The notes beneath the pieces were generated by a model. That model was not told the DNA's origin and ran no database searches. It worked only from the letters and a program-made list of their open reading frames with translations. Source: Chloroflexota bacterium (GTDB lineage Bacteria; Chloroflexota; Anaerolineae; Promineifilales; Promineifilaceae). Taken from it: DNA of 41,542 bases. The DNA is taken from assembly GCA_020628815.1 (NCBI GenBank), contig JAHDEN010000039.1, forward strand, positions 1 to 41,542. Direction: 5' to 3'. A program made the position numbers and the translations under genes. Below, one piece after another: positions 41,008 to 41,542 of this stretch. Numbering within the stretch: position 1 is the stretch's first letter; every line of letters starts with the position of its first letter.

Positions 41008-41542
41008 ATGACTAAAGTTTTGCTCCAAACACTCTCAATCGCCGCGCTCGGCCTACTCGCACCGGGATCAATCACACTGGTGATTTTGTTTCTCATGTCC
41101 GGCCGAGAGGGCAAAAACGGCATCTCGTTTATGGTCGGCTACATCGCAACCTACACAGCCTTGGGCGTGACCTTGCTGACGCTAGATATCAACGTGCCGC
41201 GCATTGGCAGGGCCGAACAGAGCGCTGCTGTATCATTTCTGTTCATTGGTTTCGCTGTTCTATTTCTCATTCTCGCCATACGAAACTGGATGCAACCGCC
41301 GCCGCCAGAGGCTGATCCAGATCAACCATCCGGCTTTGCCCGGCTGGTTAAAGGGGTTACCCCGCGCGGAGCGTTTGGGGTCGCTTTTCTTTTTGCATTC
41401 GTTAACCTCAAAAACTTGGCGATTTTCCTGGCTACGGTTACTAAGCTGCTCCGGAGCGATTTAAATCTAGGCAGCCAGCTCCTGATCCTCATTCCGGCCG
41501 TGCTTGTTTTTTGCCTCTGCGTGATGATCCCGGTGGGTATCT
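41008..41542 (+). CDS. GAP/LysE-like membrane transporter (3' end cut by window)
   Basis: 178 codons are visible from ATG 41008 and the frame runs off the end of the window. The N-terminal LLQTLSIAALGLLAPGSITLVILFLMSGR (shown in part here), then VGYIATYTALGVTLL, a Pro-rich loop (QPPPPEADPDQ), and GVAFLFAFVNLKNLAIFLA match the six-helix GAP/Sap family related to LysE exporters. The NLKN motif in the fourth helix is characteristic. Substrate unknown. Confidence 0.82.
   Translation, partial: MTKVLLQTLSIAALGLLAPGSITLVILFLMSGREGKNGISFMVGYIATYTALGVTLLTLDINVPRIGRAEQSAAVSFLFIGFAVLFLILAIRNWMQPPPPEADPDQPSGFARLVKGVTPRGAFGVAFLFAFVNLKNLAIFLATVTKLLRSDLNLGSQLLILIPAVLVFCLCVMIPVGI

Overview
The window looks like part of a bacterial chromosome of intermediate G+C, most likely a member of the Chloroflexota (Anaerolineae-like). 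This is an inference from several signs: a secreted beta-helix protein with an N-terminal 'IFLPFIVQ' stretch of the kind common in exported Chloroflexota proteins, a recG-coaD-coiled-coil gene order, a multidomain Ser/Thr kinase-AAA-TPR protein, and mixed gene orientation. There are no phage, transposase or CRISPR genes. The word CGGCCG/GGCCG recurs at high density in most genes on both strands and is missing from a few stretches.

Layout. 1-400: three 16-bp palindromes that differ from the classical parS site at 2-3 positions, two of them framing a nested set of hairpins. 425-7228 (+): small membrane protein, two class I methyltransferases, a cyclase-family protein, a CxC..CWP hypothetical protein, an MrfA-like helicase with an HNH nuclease motif inside its C-terminal domain, and a Nudix hydrolase. 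7327-9944 (-): alpha/beta hydrolase, ssb with a LexA-type SOS box against its promoter, and an EamA transporter. 10076-17829: giant protein kinase, DtxR-type regulator, histidine phosphatase, an orphan iron-type ABC ATPase, and an M3 peptidase. 17906-18493: tRNA-Cys, tRNA-Gly and tRNA-Phe on the minus strand and a selenocysteine tRNA on the plus strand.

19740-20300 is a gene-free, AT-rich stretch dense in DnaA boxes and is the best oriC candidate. A second tight cluster of three DnaA boxes lies at 26672-26711. With the parS-like sites 20 kb away, this suggests the window covers the replication origin region, although dnaA, dnaN, parA and parB are not here.

20312-31922: membrane proteins, a crotonase, a bactofilin-type polymer-forming membrane protein, a 53-residue membrane protein followed by a strongly structured (RNA-like) segment, a YdcF-family protein, a sugar-isomerase-like TIM barrel, a Nudix hydrolase, a coiled-coil SepIVA/DivIVA-like protein, coaD, recG and ribA. 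32405-41542: secreted beta-helix protein, an old-yellow-enzyme/TMADH-like flavoprotein, an XRE-2TM regulator, a TetR regulator divergent from an epoxide-hydrolase-like enzyme with repeated operator palindromes between them, a DUF4345-like membrane protein, an extremely acidic membrane-anchored protein, and the start of a GAP/LysE-like transporter cut by the window end. Two copies of a ~72-bp inverted-repeat element (2011-2082 and 39453-39525) lie in opposite orientation near the two ends.
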